From an uncultured Bacteroidia bacterium (GTDB taxonomy: Bacteria; Bacteroidota; Bacteroidia; Bacteroidales; F082), in assembly GCA_902794155.1 (NCBI GenBank), contig CADBGN010000001.1, forward strand, positions 1 through 64,000: 64,000 nucleotides of DNA, in the 5' to 3' direction. The notes under the pieces were generated by a model, which saw only the letters and a program-made list of their open reading frames with translations, was not told the origin of the DNA and ran no database searches. Below are positions 1 through 8,031 of this stretch, one piece after another; within the stretch, counting starts at the first letter, position 1, and each line of letters begins with the position of its first letter. The translations under genes were made by a program, and so were the position numbers.

Positions 1-299
1 GCCAATTATTCTTTTGCAGTCAAGATTAACGAGCGTCACTGCGAGGCTCGGCATGCTTACATGACAATTCATCTTGCTGTCAAAACCATACATCCCCTTC
101 GTTTAGTTTAGAGTTTAGTGTTGAGAGTTTAGAGTTTGTAGGGCTGTCACAATTCCCCTTTCCATAAGGGGGTGGGGGATTGGGCAGCCGCTACTTCGTA
201 AGTTTCCCAACAGGTTTTGATGATGAACGATCATCCTTAAAGAACGGGCTGCAAAAGTACAGCTTATTTCCAAACCCCGCAAGGGGCCCGAAAAAAAAC
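1..299. other. non-coding leader region, no gene recognised
   Basis: I see no convincing gene here. The stretch holds short direct repeats built on GTTTAGAGTTT around 105-140 and G/C-rich runs around 150-180. A reverse-strand reading frame at 115-342 has no family resemblance and overlaps the promoter of the next gene, so I do not call it. Confidence 0.5.
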
Positions 300-328
300 T
301 TGCTGTTTTAGCGAAATTCATATCTTTG
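300..328 (+). promoter_or_regulatory. Bacteroidetes-type promoter for the 370 gene
   Basis: TTG at 300-302 and TATCTTTG at 321-328 are separated by 18 bp, close to the Bacteroidetes -33/-7 consensus (TTTG, 19-21 bp, TAnnTTTG). Transcription would start about 30-35 bases before the ATG at 370. Confidence 0.6.
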
Positions 329-369
329 CAATTCAATACCAAAAGAATATAACCTAAAAATAAATAGAT

Positions 370-939
370 ATGAAGAAGCTGCTTTTCATTGCCATTATGC
401 TGCTCGCAAGCAGGCTGTTACTGGCACAAACTCCCTATGTCAGGGTAGATGACTATCAGACAAAGTATGAACAGTTGACACATCAAACAGGGGTCCAATG
501 CAAGATTACGGACTATGCCATCTCGACGCTATACGCCCAACTTTTCGACGGCTTGGAGACTTCGGTAAGAACCGTTGATATGAAGGGTGTCGTCCAGTAT
601 TTCTATCGTATCTACCGAAAAGAGGTGAAAGAACAACCTGCTGTTGAGGCTTTTGTGCACTACGACGAGTTTTTGGAAATCGACAATGCTTTAGAGTCGT
701 TAATTGCTGAGGAGCACAAAGACAGAAGTGCTCGAAAGGATTACTGCGAGACCTTCTATCGTACGGATGACGGCTTTCAAATTGGTTACAGCATAAAAAG
801 CAGGCAAACGAATTGGTATCTTGTGCTGGACCGATACAGCGAGAACAAAGTCTTTTTCGATAGTGTGACAAAATTGAAGGACAACTTCAAAAAAGCTTTG
901 GCAAAGTTTGAAGAAGTGAAGAAAAAGAATGGTAATTGA
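370..939 (+). CDS. exported protein of unknown function
   Basis: A 189-residue protein that I do not recognise. The first 20 residues (MKKLLFIAIML...LLAQ) form a clear Sec signal peptide ending in the A-Q cleavage site common in Bacteroidetes, so the mature protein should sit in the periplasm or be surface-exposed. The rest is hydrophilic, with no transmembrane segment and a Lys-rich C-terminus (EEVKKKNGN). It has its own promoter just upstream, faces the sigma-54 regulator gene convergently, and is separated from it by an inverted repeat. Nothing in the sequence points to an enzyme activity. Confidence 0.7.
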   Translation: MKKLLFIAIMLLASRLLLAQTPYVRVDDYQTKYEQLTHQTGVQCKITDYAISTLYAQLFDGLETSVRTVDMKGVVQYFYRIYRKEVKEQPAVEAFVHYDEFLEIDNALESLIAEEHKDRSARKDYCETFYRTDDGFQIGYSIKSRQTNWYLVLDRYSENKVFFDSVTKLKDNFKKALAKFEEVKKKNGN

Positions 940-943
940 GATT

Positions 944-1019
944 CCGAAGCACTGAGCTCGTTGAAGGACTGACTGATACTATGACGCTGCTTCGACACTT
1001 CGACAAGTTCAGTACTCGG
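944..1019. repeat. imperfect inverted repeat between convergent genes (REP-like)
   Basis: Arms at 944-966 and 998-1019 are near complements; both resemble CACTGAGCTTGTCGAAG, a repeat type often seen between Bacteroidetes genes. It lies between convergent stop codons, so it could act as a bidirectional terminator. There is no long T-run. Confidence 0.5.
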
Positions 1020-1028
1020 CAACCAGCA

Positions 1029-2189
1029 TTAATTCAAGGGGTTTCCGAACTGAATCACGTCTTGTTTGGTGATGTCTTTGCCACATAGAATCACAAGGCG
1101 TTCCACAATGTTGCGCAACTCACGGATGTTACCAGTCCATTGGTACTGCTTCAAGGCTTCCATGGCCTCTGGCTCGAAGGTCGGGACAGGTTTACCCATG
1201 TCTTGTGCGATGATTTCCAAGAAATTGCTGACTAACAATGGGATGTCATCCTTGCGTTCGCGCAACGGCGGCACTTGAATGACAATGACACTCAAACGGT
1301 GGTATAGGTCTTCGCGGAAATTGCCTTTCTCGATCTCACTCTTGAGGTTCTTGTTGGTGGCTGCCAAAATCCTCACATTGACGGGTATTTCCTTCTCACC
1401 ACCGACGCGCACAATCTTGTTCTCCTGCAAGGCTCGCAGTACCTTGGCCTGGGCAGGAAGGCTCATGTCGCCGATTTCGTCCAAGAAAAGCGTGCCTCCG
1501 TCGGCCAATTCAAAGTCGCCCTTCTTCTGTTTTATGGCTGAGGTGAAGGATCCTTTCTCATGGCCGAAAAGCTGGCTCTCGATGAGTTCGGCAGGAATGG
1601 CGGCGCAGTTGACTTCAATGAAAGGACCACGATTTCTTGGACTGAGTTCGTGCAGTTGTCGGGCCACAAGTTCCTTGCCTGTGCCGTTTTCGCCAGTGAT
1701 GAGCACACGGGCATTGGTAGGGGCCACTTTTTCAATCATGTCCTTCACTTCAAGCATCGGGGTCGACTCGCCAATCATTTGGTTTTGGAGCTTGACGGCT
1801 TTCTTCAGCACTTTGTTTTCGGTGGCCAAGTTCTTCTTGTCCAAGGCGTTGCGCAAAGTGATCAGCAGGCGGTTCAAATCGGGCGGTTTGGGGATGAAGT
1901 CGAAAGCGCCTTTTTTAATGGCTTCGACTGCCGTTTCGATGGTGCCGTGACCCGAGAGCATGATGACAGGCACATCTGACTCTTGTCGGATGGCTTCCAG
2001 TACTTCTATGCCGTCCATTTCAGGCATTTTGATGTCGCAGAAGATGGCATCAAATTCCTGTTCCTTGATTTGTTGCAGGGCTTCCATGCCAGTTGAGGCA
2101 TCGTCAACCTGATAGCTTTCGTTTTCGAGGATGTCGCGTAGCACGCGACGGATGGGCGCCTCGTCGTCGATGATAAGTATTCTTGGCAT
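1029..2189 (-). CDS. sigma-54-dependent response regulator lacking the Fis-type HTH
   Basis: A 386-residue NtrC-family protein. Residues 1-120 are a receiver domain (acidic pair D8/D9, phospho-acceptor D52 in FCDIKMP, K101). Residues about 139-370 are the AAA+ sigma-54 activator domain, with Walker A GENGTGKE at 166-173, GSFTSA at 213-218 in place of the canonical GAFTGA loop, and Walker B LFLDEIG. The protein stops nine residues after ITKQDVIQF, so the usual C-terminal Fis-like DNA-binding domain (about 70 residues) is absent, as in chlamydial CtcC. The start is set at MPRILIIDDE; a longer frame would add 34 residues unlike any receiver domain and cover the -7 box. No partner histidine kinase is nearby. 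It presumably activates RpoN holoenzyme from solution. Confidence 0.9.
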   Translation of the reverse strand: MPRILIIDDEAPIRRVLRDILENESYQVDDASTGMEALQQIKEQEFDAIFCDIKMPEMDGIEVLEAIRQESDVPVIMLSGHGTIETAVEAIKKGAFDFIPKPPDLNRLLITLRNALDKKNLATENKVLKKAVKLQNQMIGESTPMLEVKDMIEKVAPTNARVLITGENGTGKELVARQLHELSPRNRGPFIEVNCAAIPAELIESQLFGHEKGSFTSAIKQKKGDFELADGGTLFLDEIGDMSLPAQAKVLRALQENKIVRVGGEKEIPVNVRILAATNKNLKSEIEKGNFREDLYHRLSVIVIQVPPLRERKDDIPLLVSNFLEIIAQDMGKPVPTFEPEAMEALKQYQWTGNIRELRNIVERLVILCGKDITKQDVIQFGNPLN

Positions 2190-2205
2190 CTTTTTTAATT
2201 TTGCG

Positions 2206-2213
2206 CAAAGATA
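2206..2213 (-). promoter_or_regulatory. -7 box upstream of the sigma-54 regulator
   Basis: TATCTTTG on the minus strand, 17 bp before the chosen start. It supports starting the protein at MPRIL. No clear -33 TTTG is visible. Confidence 0.5.
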
Positions 2214-2334
2214 GTTTTTTTTTCTGATGCATCCCACCTGATAAAAGAAAAGAAAACAAATCCATCGCAAATCGAGAGCAATTATTTGCACCGGATTTAC
2301 GATGGATTTGCTTTCTTCAAATCATTCATTCGTG

Positions 2335-3903
2335 TTAATTCTTCACCACCTTGTCTGAGAATGTGTTGCCATCCTGCAAGGTGACGCGCAAGGTGTAGGT
2401 GCCCGCTGGCAGCTGGCTCATGTCGATACTCTCGAAAGCCTTGCTTTGCGTGCTTACCAATCGGCCTTGTAGGTCGTATAGCTCGATTTGTTTGGGTTGA
2501 ACATCTGGGGAGAATTGCATGAGCAGCTGGTCCTTCACGGGGTTGGGATAGAAAAACATTTCATCTTTGACGATGATTTCATTCGTTCCTGTCGTGCCAT
2601 TTGCATTGAGTTTGAGGGCAAACATATTATAATGAGGGTTGTCAAAATAGGTTTCACCTTCCCTTACATAGCCAACCACAAGGCATCCACCATCGCTGGT
2701 GCTTGTCAGGTAGCGTGGGCAAAAATAAGTGTCATCTTTGGTATAGGACTTTTTCCAAAGAATCTCAAAATCATCGGTAAGTTTGGTGACAAAAAAGGTG
2801 TTGGGGCGTTCCAAATAAGGTTGCTGGTCGCGCGAAAGGCAGGTCTGATAGAGAAATCTTTTTTCCATTGAACTGTATCGGGCGAAGTCAGCAGACTGCA
2901 AAACTAAATTGGTCGTCTCTAAAGTGTCGTTCCAATTGCCGATGACACAATGTTGCTGGATGTTCCCTTCCAAGTCGGTCTTGAACAGCACGGCGGAAAT
3001 GTCATGGTTGTTGGTGTTGGTCCACCATTGATCGGCGACAAAGGAGAACAATAATGTGGTGTCATTCATGGGTAAAACGGTGCCCGAAGCGGGCTCGGTC
3101 ATCGACAATGACTTGACATGGATCATATCTAAGGTGTCGTGCGCAAAATTCCCAAAACCGTGTATGGAGTCGGCTTCCAACTCATCGTTAAGTTTGCAAA
3201 GTACCTGATGGACAGGCGGATGCACGGTGACAGCATTTCTACGGAATATGCCAACTCGTCCGTCGTCGGGGAAAAGGAACATCGCATTGGGCCAGTTGAT
3301 GGCAGGTTGGCCGGCACTGTCCTCAACAAGGCATAGTAGCTCTCCCTCTATGGTTATTTTAGCGTAGAAGCAATGCCCATAATAAGGGTATGAACTGTAA
3401 TAAAGCAGTGTGCTGACGATATTGTTCTCCCCGTCTATCACGCTTTTTATACCGGTGAAATGCTTGTTTTCATCAGGTATTTCCACTAATTGTTGGGAGG
3501 TGATGTTCAGTTCCTCGTCAAAGTGGATGAGGTAAGGTTGGCCATAGTGTTGCCAAGTCGTTTGCAGCAGGCCGATGCCGATATACATGCCTTGGCGTTG
3601 CGGGTCGGGAAAGATGTTTTCGACGCTGTAAAGGGCTTCCTCTTCATGGATGGCAACGCTTTTCATCAGTTCGCCGTTGGCTGAAAGTTTGAAGAGTTCC
3701 CCACATCGGGGGATGGTATCCAAAAAATTTTGAACAGCGTTTACGGCTACAATATAGGAGCCGTCGGAGGTTTCGACGACACAACTCGGCATCATCGATT
3801 TGTCGTCGCGTGGGTAGGTTTGGAAAAAACCTTCCGTTTGGCCCAAAGCGTTCTTCAACGTTATCAGACTGACAAACAGCAGTAATTTGGTAATGTTTTT
3901 CAT
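2335..3903 (-). CDS. T9SS-secreted protein with type A C-terminal sorting domain
   Basis: A 522-residue exported protein. It begins with a signal peptide (MKNITKLLLFVSLITLKNALGQ) and ends with an 80-residue type A sorting domain: FFYPNPVKDQL, then IELYDLQGRLV, then AGTYTLRV and a basic end (KVVKN). Proteins with this tail are carried across the outer membrane by the Por/type IX machinery and anchored or released at the surface. The body is rich in beta-type segments such as TSTSDGGCLVVGY, as in surface proteins with beta-propeller-like repeats, but shows no catalytic motif I can name. The start is placed at the signal-peptide Met rather than 18 codons earlier, because a TATTTTTG promoter box lies in between. 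Confidence 0.85.
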   Translation of the reverse strand: MKNITKLLLFVSLITLKNALGQTEGFFQTYPRDDKSMMPSCVVETSDGSYIVAVNAVQNFLDTIPRCGELFKLSANGELMKSVAIHEEEALYSVENIFPDPQRQGMYIGIGLLQTTWQHYGQPYLIHFDEELNITSQQLVEIPDENKHFTGIKSVIDGENNIVSTLLYYSSYPYYGHCFYAKITIEGELLCLVEDSAGQPAINWPNAMFLFPDDGRVGIFRRNAVTVHPPVHQVLCKLNDELEADSIHGFGNFAHDTLDMIHVKSLSMTEPASGTVLPMNDTTLLFSFVADQWWTNTNNHDISAVLFKTDLEGNIQQHCVIGNWNDTLETTNLVLQSADFARYSSMEKRFLYQTCLSRDQQPYLERPNTFFVTKLTDDFEILWKKSYTKDDTYFCPRYLTSTSDGGCLVVGYVREGETYFDNPHYNMFALKLNANGTTGTNEIIVKDEMFFYPNPVKDQLLMQFSPDVQPKQIELYDLQGRLVSTQSKAFESIDMSQLPAGTYTLRVTLQDGNTFSDKVVKN

Positions 3904-3931
3904 AGTGAGAGTTTTTTGAATGATTGCGGCA

Positions 3932-3939
3932 CAAAAATA
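3932..3939 (-). promoter_or_regulatory. -7 box for the T9SS protein gene
   Basis: TATTTTTG on the minus strand, about 28 bp upstream of the ATG at 3903. Confidence 0.5.
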
Positions 3940-4029
3940 GCGCACCGAGGGATGCATTCGAACAACTGTCCGAACTTTTTCAGGGAGAAAAATTCACAAA
4001 CAACTGTAAATGAACTAGATTAAAAGCAA

Positions 4030-5739
4030 TCAATCCGAACTTTTTTCGGAGAAATTTGAGTTTTGGGCGGTTTTTTTGCGGGTTTTGTTGCGCAATTTGT
4101 CCACCACGCTGACGCTCACGCCAAGGAGAGCGGCCTCGTCTTGCCGCGAAACGTTGAAATAGGACAACAGGAAGTCTTTCTGCTCATTGTCACTCAGGTC
4201 GGGATATTTCTGTCGAATGGTTTCCCGAAATCCGGGATAGATTTTGTCCACCACACCCATCATGGCTTCCCAAGAGTCTTCTTTTCCAAAAACGGTGCGT
4301 TTCAGCTCGTCTAATGAGGCCTTGTCGGCTTTGCCTTTTAAGAAGATGGCCAACTTCAGCATGGTCATTTCTTCCTTCGTCCAAGCCTCACTGAGCATTT
4401 TGGCATAATTTCGTGCGGCTTGTTCATTTCCCTCATACTTCTGCTTCAAATCTTTGTTGTTCAGCATATAATGGAACAATTTGGCTTGGGTTTCCATCTC
4501 TTGTTTCTTCTTTCGTGCCAAACGGAGTTGCAACAAGGCAATGGCGGCCAACAGCGAGGTGACAAGCAGGGCCAATAGGGCAATGACATACTGGTTTTTA
4601 GCGATTCTTAGGCTTGTTTCATGTTGTAAAGTATTGTAGTCGTATTGTTTTTGGATGCGATAGATGTTCTTTTCGGCATCCTTGGCTATTTGCTTGTAAT
4701 ACAAGTCCTCGTGTTTCCTTACATAATACAAGGCTTGTGCGTTATTGCCCATTTCTTCGGCAAAATGGCTTAATATGTTGTAGCACTTCCTCCTGAATGG
4801 AATTACATTATCGGTGCCATCTAAGGAAATCAGCACATTGTTCAATCGGTCGAAATAATATTGTGCCGAATCCTGTTGCCCATCAGAATAGAAAGAGGTG
4901 GCAATTTGATAGAGGTAGTCGGGAAGGAGGATGGTGTCTCCCGAAGCCAAACACAGCCTGATGCAATCAATTGATTGCTCCAGTTTGCCTTGTTGTCGAT
5001 ATATCAGGGCATAATTATGAAGGGCTTCATTCTTGCATATGACCGAATGGGCTTTTTCGGCGTATTCAAGGTTTTTTCTGGCACTTTCTTCAGCCTTGTC
5101 GAGTTCTTGCATCTTGACATGCAAAAGTGTTTTCACCGAGTATGCCTTGCAAAGGCGATAGTAGTCGTCACGCTTGTAGCCAGCGACAGCCTTTTCCAGC
5201 AGGGCAAGTCCCTCTTGCGAAGTTAGGTTTTCGCCCAGTGTTTGATCGTGTTCAAGAATCAGGCAGGCCAGTCTGAGTTGTGCCTTTGCAACCAGTAAGG
5301 TGTCGTGGGCGAGCGTGCCATAGTACTCGGCATCTTTTAGGTATTTCGCTGCAATTGAGGCTTCTTGGTCCGTTTGGTGCAGCATGTAACCTGTATAAAG
5401 CGACGCTTTGCTCGCTTTATCATAGTCTTTCTTCCTTGCGAAATAGGCGGCGGCATCAGGAAGGTCGAGAGGTGTGTGTTCGGCAGCATAATCGAGGTCG
5501 GTTTCAGGGCCTTTGTAAAGGGTGAGTGTGTAAAGTAAGGACATGTTCATGCGCTGTCGCTCAGTGTGTTTGATTGGCATACGCAATGCGCTGTCAATCA
5601 GATTTGCGGAACTATCGGGCAACGAGTCCAACAAAAGCTCGGCGCGGTGCATCATCCGCCTTGCCTCACGATGCGGATTGTGGCACGCCGTCAAGGCCAG
5701 CAGCACAAACCATCCTATAAAGAAACACCATGCTTTCAT
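4030..5739 (-). CDS. TPR membrane regulator with C-terminal HTH
   Basis: A 569-residue protein of the common Bacteroidales TPR-transmembrane-HTH type. The N-terminus has a lipobox (L16-T17-A18-C19), so the long TPR region (about 25-370) is probably periplasmic and lipid-anchored. One membrane helix spans about 384-405, followed by a basic coiled coil. The C-terminal cytoplasmic part ends in a helix-turn-helix (about 523-555, LSDNEQKDFLLSYFN...EAALLGVSVSVVDKLRNK). The design suggests a one-component regulator that senses an envelope signal through TPRs and acts on DNA or another partner inside. It is divergent from the FGE-like gene at 5807, a plausible target. Ligand and target are unknown. 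Confidence 0.8.
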   Translation of the reverse strand: MKAWCFFIGWFVLLALTACHNPHREARRMMHRAELLLDSLPDSSANLIDSALRMPIKHTERQRMNMSLLYTLTLYKGPETDLDYAAEHTPLDLPDAAAYFARKKDYDKASKASLYTGYMLHQTDQEASIAAKYLKDAEYYGTLAHDTLLVAKAQLRLACLILEHDQTLGENLTSQEGLALLEKAVAGYKRDDYYRLCKAYSVKTLLHVKMQELDKAEESARKNLEYAEKAHSVICKNEALHNYALIYRQQGKLEQSIDCIRLCLASGDTILLPDYLYQIATSFYSDGQQDSAQYYFDRLNNVLISLDGTDNVIPFRRKCYNILSHFAEEMGNNAQALYYVRKHEDLYYKQIAKDAEKNIYRIQKQYDYNTLQHETSLRIAKNQYVIALLALLVTSLLAAIALLQLRLARKKKQEMETQAKLFHYMLNNKDLKQKYEGNEQAARNYAKMLSEAWTKEEMTMLKLAIFLKGKADKASLDELKRTVFGKEDSWEAMMGVVDKIYPGFRETIRQKYPDLSDNEQKDFLLSYFNVSRQDEAALLGVSVSVVDKLRNKTRKKTAQNSNFSEKSSD

Positions 5740-5744
5740 GGACG

Positions 5745-5752
5745 CAAAATTA
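5745..5752 (-). promoter_or_regulatory. -7 box very close to the start of the TPR regulator
   Basis: TAATTTTG on the minus strand, five bases from the ATG. If used, the transcript would start at or next to the start codon, giving a leaderless or nearly leaderless mRNA. Confidence 0.4.
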
Positions 5753-5778
5753 GGAAAAAACCGCTAACCAAAAATGTG

Positions 5779-5786
5779 TATCTTTG
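5779..5786 (+). promoter_or_regulatory. -7 box for the FGE-like gene
   Basis: TATCTTTG about 20 bp before the ATG at 5807, in the short divergent gap shared with the TPR regulator. Confidence 0.5.
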
Positions 5787-5806
5787 CGGAATAAAATAAC
5801 AACATT

Positions 5807-6658
5807 ATGGACAAAAGATTTCTTGTTTCTCTTGCGTGCCTGCTCATGATGACACAAAACCTGCTTCTTGCCCAGCAAGATACGCTCCCCGCGCCTTCTT
5901 CTTATCGTGTTAACAAGGTGTCATTCAATATGGTACGTGTGGATAAAGGCGGTTTTTGGATGGGCGCCCAACGAAAGGATACTGCAGAATTCAACTACGA
6001 CCGTATGGCACAAAGCGATGAGCTGCCGGTACATTACGTGACGATGCATGAGGATTATTATATCGGCCAGACGGAAGTGACCCAAAAGCTGTGGAAGGCT
6101 GTGATGGGCTACAACCCAAGCGCGAAGAAATGTCCCAAACGCCCCGTGACCAATGTGAATTATTATGAGGTGCAAGAGTTTTTGAGACGTATCGACAGCA
6201 TCACTGGAATGCAGTTCCGCCTTCCAACTGAGGAAGAATGGGAATACGCCGCCCGTGGCGGGAAATACTCAAAAGGCTATATCTATAGCGGCAGCAATGA
6301 GGTGGACCGTGTGGCTTGGCATAACGGCAATACCCGCAAGCTCAAGAAGGTGAAGAAACGCAGCGCCAATGAATTGGGAATATACGACATGTCGGGAAGT
6401 GTGTGGGAATGGTGCTCGTCAAAATACCGCTATTTCGACAAGGAACGCAATGCCACGTTGGGCAAAGATGGCGAAATGTACTGCATCCGTGGTGGCGGCT
6501 GGCAGCTGCCCAAAACCTCGTGCCGTGTTTCATGGCGCGGCAAACGCTTGCCCGACCTGAAAAACTCTTTCGGTGGGTTCAGGCTGTGCTTGGATGCGAA
6601 GTATGTGAAAGAGGAAGAGGCTCCCGAAAGTGAAATTCTTATGAAAGAGGAGGAGTGA
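5807..6658 (+). CDS. exported formylglycine-generating-enzyme (SUMF1) family protein
   Basis: A 283-residue protein with a signal peptide (about 1-22) and a full FGE-sulfatase domain: FNMVRVDKGGFWMG near 40, YYIGQTEVTQKLW, RLPTEEEWEYAARGG, YDMSGSVWEWCSS, then RGGGW and FGGFRLCLD. The final part keeps one cysteine (KTSCRVSWR) but lacks the first of the two active-site cysteines of true FGEs (GGSYxCxxxYC). A copper-dependent formylglycine activity is therefore unlikely, and the protein more probably uses the fold for binding, as in GldJ/GldK-like relatives. It is divergent from the TPR regulator and its last 20 bp overlap the convergent retropepsin gene. Confidence 0.85.
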   Translation: MDKRFLVSLACLLMMTQNLLLAQQDTLPAPSSYRVNKVSFNMVRVDKGGFWMGAQRKDTAEFNYDRMAQSDELPVHYVTMHEDYYIGQTEVTQKLWKAVMGYNPSAKKCPKRPVTNVNYYEVQEFLRRIDSITGMQFRLPTEEEWEYAARGGKYSKGYIYSGSNEVDRVAWHNGNTRKLKKVKKRSANELGIYDMSGSVWEWCSSKYRYFDKERNATLGKDGEMYCIRGGGWQLPKTSCRVSWRGKRLPDLKNSFGGFRLCLDAKYVKEEEAPESEILMKEEE

Positions 6659-7079
6659 GCCTTAGCTTTTTGCTCCTATAATTAATAACGGCTTTATATT
6701 GTCTCAACAAGTCTCCACCGATGATGCCATCAATGTGGGGCAACTCCAGTTTGTCGTACATTTCATGGATGTTCTCCAAATCTAAAGCGACGCCCTCATA
6801 ATCTGTAATTCTCAGTTCTCCGATGGACATGTGGTCGATGACGAATGTTGAACTCTCTAAGTCTGAGCTACCTACGCCGGCCGTCAGTCCTTCTTTTTTC
6901 TCAAACTTCAAATTATCGATAAACGAGCTTATGGTCTTAGGATCGAAGACAGAGCGTGATGCCCCCGTGTCAATCAAGAAGTTGGCTTCCTTATCATGAA
7001 TCGATCCATTGACCATGATATGGAAGCCGTCTCCTTCGATGTCAAGCAGCTGAATGGGTACTTCGATATAGCGTCGCAT
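6639..7079 (-). CDS. retropepsin-like aspartic protease
   Basis: A 146-residue single-domain clan AA aspartic protease. The active-site motif is NFLIDTGASRSVFD (D37-T38-G39). A second conserved stretch, HIDGIIGGDLLRQYKAVINY, matches the usual flap/C-terminal ILG region of retropepsins. No signal peptide or membrane helix is present, so it should act in the cytosol, probably as a homodimer with one Asp from each subunit. The start at MRRYIEVPIQ is one base after the stop of the LOG-family gene, which suggests translational coupling. Substrates are unknown. Confidence 0.8.
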   Translation of the reverse strand: MRRYIEVPIQLLDIEGDGFHIMVNGSIHDKEANFLIDTGASRSVFDPKTISSFIDNLKFEKKEGLTAGVGSSDLESSTFVIDHMSIGELRITDYEGVALDLENIHEMYDKLELPHIDGIIGGDLLRQYKAVINYRSKKLRLTPPLS

Positions 7080-7080
7080 A

Positions 7081-7797
7081 TCAGAAGTTGGGCTTGATAG
7101 CGTATTTCTTGTAGAAGTCTTTAATGATCTTAACGGCTTCATCGGCGGTGTCGACTACGTGGAAGATGTCAAAGTCTTCTTCCTTGATCATCTTGTTTGT
7201 GAGCAAGGTGTTCCTGAACCAATCGATAAGTCCTTGCCAGTACTCTGAACCGACAAGTACGACAGGGAAGTCAACCATCTTGTTGGTTTGGATGAGTGTG
7301 ATGGCTTCCGAAAGCTCGTCCAACGTGCCGAAGCCACCTGGCATGGCGATGTAGCCCTGTGCATAGCGCATGAAAATGGTCTTACGGACAAAGAAATAAT
7401 CGAAGTTGATGTTCTTGTCGTGATCGATATATGGGTTAAAATGTTGTTCGAAAGGCAAGTTGATGTTTAGGCCTACACTGGTTGCACCACCTTGATACGC
7501 GCCCTTGTTGCCTGCCTCCATGATGCCAGGGCCACCACCTGTGATAGTTCCAAAACCATAGTCGGCAAGTTTCTCAGCAATCTCAACTGACATCTCATAG
7601 TATTTGTCACCAGGTTTTGTGCGTGCTGAGCCAAAGATGGCAACGCAGGGACCAATCCTTGACATTTTCTCCATTCCCTCCACAAATTCGGCCATGATCT
7701 TAAATACCGACCAAGAATTATGTGTCTTAATGTCGTTCCATGATTTTGGGTGGAAACTTTCGCGGATGAATTCTTCTTCTCTTTCTGTAATTGGCAT
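7081..7797 (-). CDS. LOG-family phosphoribohydrolase (TIGR00730 type)
   Basis: A 238-residue Rossmann-like protein with the two family motifs: TITGGGPGIMEAGNKGA near the middle and MPGGFGTLDELSEA (the PGGxGTxxE signature). Members hydrolyse the N-glycosidic bond of nucleoside 5'-monophosphates; the plant and actinobacterial relatives release cytokinins, and many bacterial ones were long labelled lysine decarboxylase. It is cytosolic and first in a two-gene operon with the retropepsin. Length and motifs are normal. Its exact substrate cannot be told from sequence. Confidence 0.9.
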   Translation of the reverse strand: MPITEREEEFIRESFHPKSWNDIKTHNSWSVFKIMAEFVEGMEKMSRIGPCVAIFGSARTKPGDKYYEMSVEIAEKLADYGFGTITGGGPGIMEAGNKGAYQGGATSVGLNINLPFEQHFNPYIDHDKNINFDYFFVRKTIFMRYAQGYIAMPGGFGTLDELSEAITLIQTNKMVDFPVVLVGSEYWQGLIDWFRNTLLTNKMIKEEDFDIFHVVDTADEAVKIIKDFYKKYAIKPNF

Positions 7798-7878
7798 AAT
7801 GTTGAAGTTTTATTATAGGAAGATGATGTAAAAAAGTTGAAAAAACAGTTTTTCAATCTTACATTTGATAAAATTATG

Positions 7879-7886
7879 TATTTTTG
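7879..7886 (+). promoter_or_regulatory. -7 box for tRNA-Gly
   Basis: TATTTTTG 12 bp before the tRNA, where a tRNA promoter is expected. Confidence 0.5.
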
Positions 7887-7898
7887 CACCCGAAAGAT

Positions 7899-7971
7899 GC
7901 GAATGTAGCTCAGTTGGTAGAGCATCAGCTTCCCAAGCTGAGGGTCGCGGGTTCGAACCCCGTTATTCGCT
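7899..7971 (+). tRNA. tRNA-Gly (anticodon CCC)
   Basis: A complete cloverleaf can be drawn: acceptor GCGAATG/TATTCGC with one G-U pair, D arm GCTC/GAGC, anticodon stem TCAGC/GCTGA with loop TTCCCAA (anticodon CCC), T arm GCGGG-TTCGAAC-CCCGT, discriminator base T. The 3' CCA is not encoded. Confidence 0.95.
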
Positions 7972-8031
7972 CAAGGTTTGAAAATGTAGAGACGGTGCAT
8001 GCACCGTCTCTACATGTTTATAGCCCTTGGC

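Noticed and set aside
115..342. Minus-strand reading frame of 75 codons
   Set aside because: No family resemblance, low-complexity content, and it overlaps the promoter of the 370 gene.
1542..1560. GSFTSA loop as evidence that the sigma-54 regulator is dead
   Set aside because: Similar variants of the GAFTGA loop are, as far as I recall, found in Bacteroidetes regulators, so inactivity does not follow.
1279..1950. Long plus-strand frame opposite the sigma-54 regulator
   Set aside because: It is antisense to a well-conserved AAA+ domain and its product resembles nothing; typical shadow frame.
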